Part shown: positions 4,389-5,797 of the stretch, piece by piece
Position numbering within the stretch: position 1 is the first letter of the stretch
Layout: each line of letters opens with the position of its first letter
DNA from: Verrucomicrobia bacterium UBA3214
GTDB lineage: Bacteria; Verrucomicrobiota; Kiritimatiellia; RFP12; UBA1067
DNA: 5,797 nt
Assembly (NCBI GenBank): GCA_002363575.1
Contig: DEWI01000115.1
Span: 5,211 to 11,007 of the forward strand
Direction of reading: 5' to 3'
Notes under the pieces: generated by a model
What the model was told of the DNA's origin: nothing
The model's database searches: none
Seen by the model: only the letters and a program-made list of their open reading frames with translations
Position numbers and translations under genes: made by a program

Positions 4389-5300
4389 ATGAAAATCAAT
4401 AAGGTTTTGTTGTTGTCGGCGGTGGCGTTTCTCGCATGCGCATTGCACGGCGCGACGCGCACGGAAGCGATACGCGCCCGCTTGGCCTCTGGAGATACGA
4501 ATTACGTCTTCGTCGCTATGCATCGCGGGGATTGGCGAAATTTCCCTGAAAACTCCGAAGGCGCGATTCGCTCGTCGATCGCGCTTGGCGCGGACATTGT
4601 CGAACTCGACGTCCAGATGACGAAAGACGGGCGCTTCGTGCTGAATCACGACCGTTCGCTCGACCGCACGACGACCGGCTCCGGGAAGGTCTGCGACAGG
4701 ACGCTGGCGGAAATCAAGACGCTGAAAATGCTCGATCGCAACGGCAAGCCCACGCAGTACGACGTGCTCACGCTGGAAGAAGCGCTCGCGCTCACGCGCG
4801 GAAAGATACTCGTCAATATCGATAAATTCCAGGCGCACCCGCGTGAGATCCTCGAAGCCGTGGATGCCATAGGCGCGCTCGGTGAAGTGCTCGTCAAATC
4901 TTCGCACCCGGTGGAAAAGGCGAAGACGCTGTTCGGTCCGTACTGGGCGAAGGTGGAGACCGGCGAATTGCTGTATATGCCTGTCGTGCCATCCAAGCAG
5001 ACCGCCGGGCGCGCGAGCAGCATTCTGCCCGGGTATGCCGCGGCGCGCGGCATCGCGATGTACGAAATGTGCTTCGACGATCCCGGCGCCGTCGATGGCG
5101 CGCTCGCGGGCATTCCTCGCGGCGCGCGAATCTGGGTGAACACGTTGTGGGACGATTTGTCGGCCAAGCATAGCGACAGCGCCGCGCTTCTCGACCCCGA
5201 AGGAAACTGGGGCTGGTGGCTCGGCAAGGGCGTCACGATGATCCAGAGCGACTACGCCGCCGAGCTTATCGTCTATCTCGCGCGGAAGGGGCGCAGGTAG
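4389..5300 (+). CDS. Secreted glycerophosphodiester phosphodiesterase
   Basis: A 303-residue GDPD-family enzyme that hydrolyses glycerophosphodiesters to glycerol 3-phosphate and an alcohol, feeding phospholipid-derived carbon and phosphate to the cell. Residues 1-21 are a signal peptide (MKINKVLLLSAVAFLACALH), implying periplasmic action; Cys17 lies in a poor lipobox, so lipidation is unlikely. The TIM-barrel domain shows the family motifs: HRG at 45-47, PENS at 53-56, metal ligands Glu72 and Asp74 in VELDVQ, catalytic His87 in NHDRSLDRTT, and conserved TLEEAL at 128-133. Lys146 in VNIDK matches the usual N/E-x-(D/E)-x-K strand. The C-terminal WVNTLWDD (249-256) and MIQSDYA (284-290) match the last barrel strands. 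Length is normal and the gene looks intact. Its promoter overlaps the expected leader region, so translation is probably leaderless. Substrate preference cannot be read from the sequence. Confidence 0.92.
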   Translation: MKINKVLLLSAVAFLACALHGATRTEAIRARLASGDTNYVFVAMHRGDWRNFPENSEGAIRSSIALGADIVELDVQMTKDGRFVLNHDRSLDRTTTGSGKVCDRTLAEIKTLKMLDRNGKPTQYDVLTLEEALALTRGKILVNIDKFQAHPREILEAVDAIGALGEVLVKSSHPVEKAKTLFGPYWAKVETGELLYMPVVPSKQTAGRASSILPGYAAARGIAMYEMCFDDPGAVDGALAGIPRGARIWVNTLWDDLSAKHSDSAALLDPEGNWGWWLGKGVTMIQSDYAAELIVYLARKGRR

Positions 5301-5328
5301 GGGAAACCAAGCTATAGCGCGCTTTTCC

Positions 5329-5363
5329 GGCGCGCCATGCGCGCCGCCGCCCGTTCGCGGGCG
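5329..5363 (+). terminator. Two GC hairpins after the phosphodiesterase, possible terminator
   Basis: The first hairpin is GGCGCGC-CAT-GCGCGCC (5329-5345), 28 nt after the stop. The second is CGCCCG-TTCG-CGGGCG (5348-5363) with a stable UUCG-type tetraloop. Neither is followed by a T run, so they may end transcription weakly, protect the mRNA 3' end, or insulate the next promoter. Confidence 0.4.
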
Positions 5364-5385
5364 ATGAAAAACACACTCTGGACGG

Positions 5386-5415
5386 TTGACCGGTTGAATA
5401 GCGATATGGTATAAT
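5386..5415 (+). promoter_or_regulatory. Promoter of the FHA-protein gene
   Basis: TTGACC (5386-5391), an 18-bp spacer and TATAAT (5410-5415) with the TGG extension. Transcription should start near 5422, giving a leader of about 26 nt that carries AAAGGAG (5431-5437), 10 nt before the ATG. Confidence 0.85.
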
Positions 5416-5447
5416 TCCACAAGACTTTCAAAAGGAGCAAACAGATC

Positions 5448-5797
5448 ATGAAACTGCAGATGATTGCGACCATCCGTACTGCGCAGAATGCAGAGCCGGG
5501 CGTTTCTCTGGGATACCTTTTCACGCCTGGCGCGGAAGTGACGATCGGGCGCGAAATCGGCAACACTATCGCCCCGCTCGTCGATAGCCTCTCGCGCCAC
5601 CATGCGAAAATATATTTCAAGGATGGCGCGTGGTTCGTCGAAGACCTCGGCTCCACGAACGGCTCGTTCCTCAATGGCACGAAACTCTCCGCACCCGCAA
5701 AAGTCGAAAGCGGCGCCAAGCTTCAATTCGGCACAATGTCCATTTCCGCGGAGTTGATCGCAGACGAGACGCCCGCTCCTGCGCCTGCACCGGCTCC
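5448..5797 (+). CDS. FHA-domain protein, N-terminal part (runs off the window)
   Basis: The first 116 residues of a protein with an N-terminal forkhead-associated domain (about 8-104), a fold that binds phosphothreonine peptides in signalling by Ser/Thr kinases or in assembly of secretion machinery. The domain's conserved positions are visible: Gly34-Arg35 (IGRE), SRHHAKI at 49-55, the EDLGSTNGSFLNG block at 65-77, and a closing KLQFG at 91-95. After residue 107 a Pro/Ala repeat (TPAPAPAPA) begins, a typical flexible linker to a further domain beyond the edge. The start is supported by AAAGGAG 10 nt upstream and a strong promoter. There is no signal peptide, so it begins in the cytoplasm. No kinase is in the window, and the downstream domain is unknown. 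Confidence 0.92.
   Translation, partial: MKLQMIATIRTAQNAEPGVSLGYLFTPGAEVTIGREIGNTIAPLVDSLSRHHAKIYFKDGAWFVEDLGSTNGSFLNGTKLSAPAKVESGAKLQFGTMSISAELIADETPAPAPAPA

Noticed and set aside
4961..5236. Other small frames inside the phosphodiesterase gene on both strands
   Set aside because: The GDPD frame has catalytic residues and normal length; the others are composition-driven overlaps.
4248..5726. A very long open frame (492 codons) on the minus strand
   Set aside because: It is antisense to the phosphodiesterase and FHA genes, both with clear domains. It arises from GC-rich codon bias, shows no domain of its own and is rich in Arg/His typical of shadow frames.

Overview
The window looks like a bacterial chromosome segment in which a lower-GC accessory block sits between two GC-rich housekeeping stretches. 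The flanks (about 1-935 and 4380-5797) have strongly GC-biased codons. They carry the tail of triosephosphate isomerase, a leucine-rich-repeat lipoprotein, a secreted glycerophosphodiester phosphodiesterase and the start of an FHA-domain protein. Lipoprotein and secretory signals point to a didermal bacterium. Promoters of the form TTGAC(x)-18 bp-TGGTATAAT or TAGAAT, GC-rich genes and this mix of proteins would fit the PVC group (Verrucomicrobiota/Kiritimatiellota/Lentisphaerota). That placement is an impression, not a demonstration.

Left flank: the tpiA 3' end (1-125), a GC-rich spacer with one hairpin, an LRR lipoprotein (275-877) and a clear intrinsic terminator (902-935).

Accessory block (about 940 to somewhere between 4100 and 4340): two gene remnants abut head to head near 1170-1180, a minus-strand C-terminal fragment (985-1170) and a frameshifted plus-strand phage-type protein (about 1176-1540). 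Next is a minus-strand two-gene cassette read from 3627 down to 1556: an EcoRI-family adenine-N6 DNA methyltransferase overlapping by ATGA with a DUF262-HNH nuclease. Together they make a plausible non-canonical restriction-modification or defence pair. The cassette is preceded by an extended -10 promoter, a 34-codon signal-peptide-like reading frame starting almost at the expected transcription start, and a perfect 12-bp inverted repeat. Further upstream are a start-less plus-strand remnant resembling phage PBECR-type nuclease domains and, antisense to it, a candidate 67-nt small RNA (4080 to 4014, minus strand) with its own promoter, a long closing stem and a seven-U end.

Right flank: a GDPD gene whose promoter places the transcription start at or next to its ATG (apparently leaderless), then two GC hairpins, then an FHA-protein gene with a near-ideal promoter and Shine-Dalgarno, running off the window end.

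The methyltransferase would protect host DNA and its coupled partner would attack unprotected or differently modified DNA. The small RNA and the hairpin leader could add regulation, but that part is inference. No tRNA, rRNA, CRISPR array, integrase, transposase or att-like direct repeat was found by reading.
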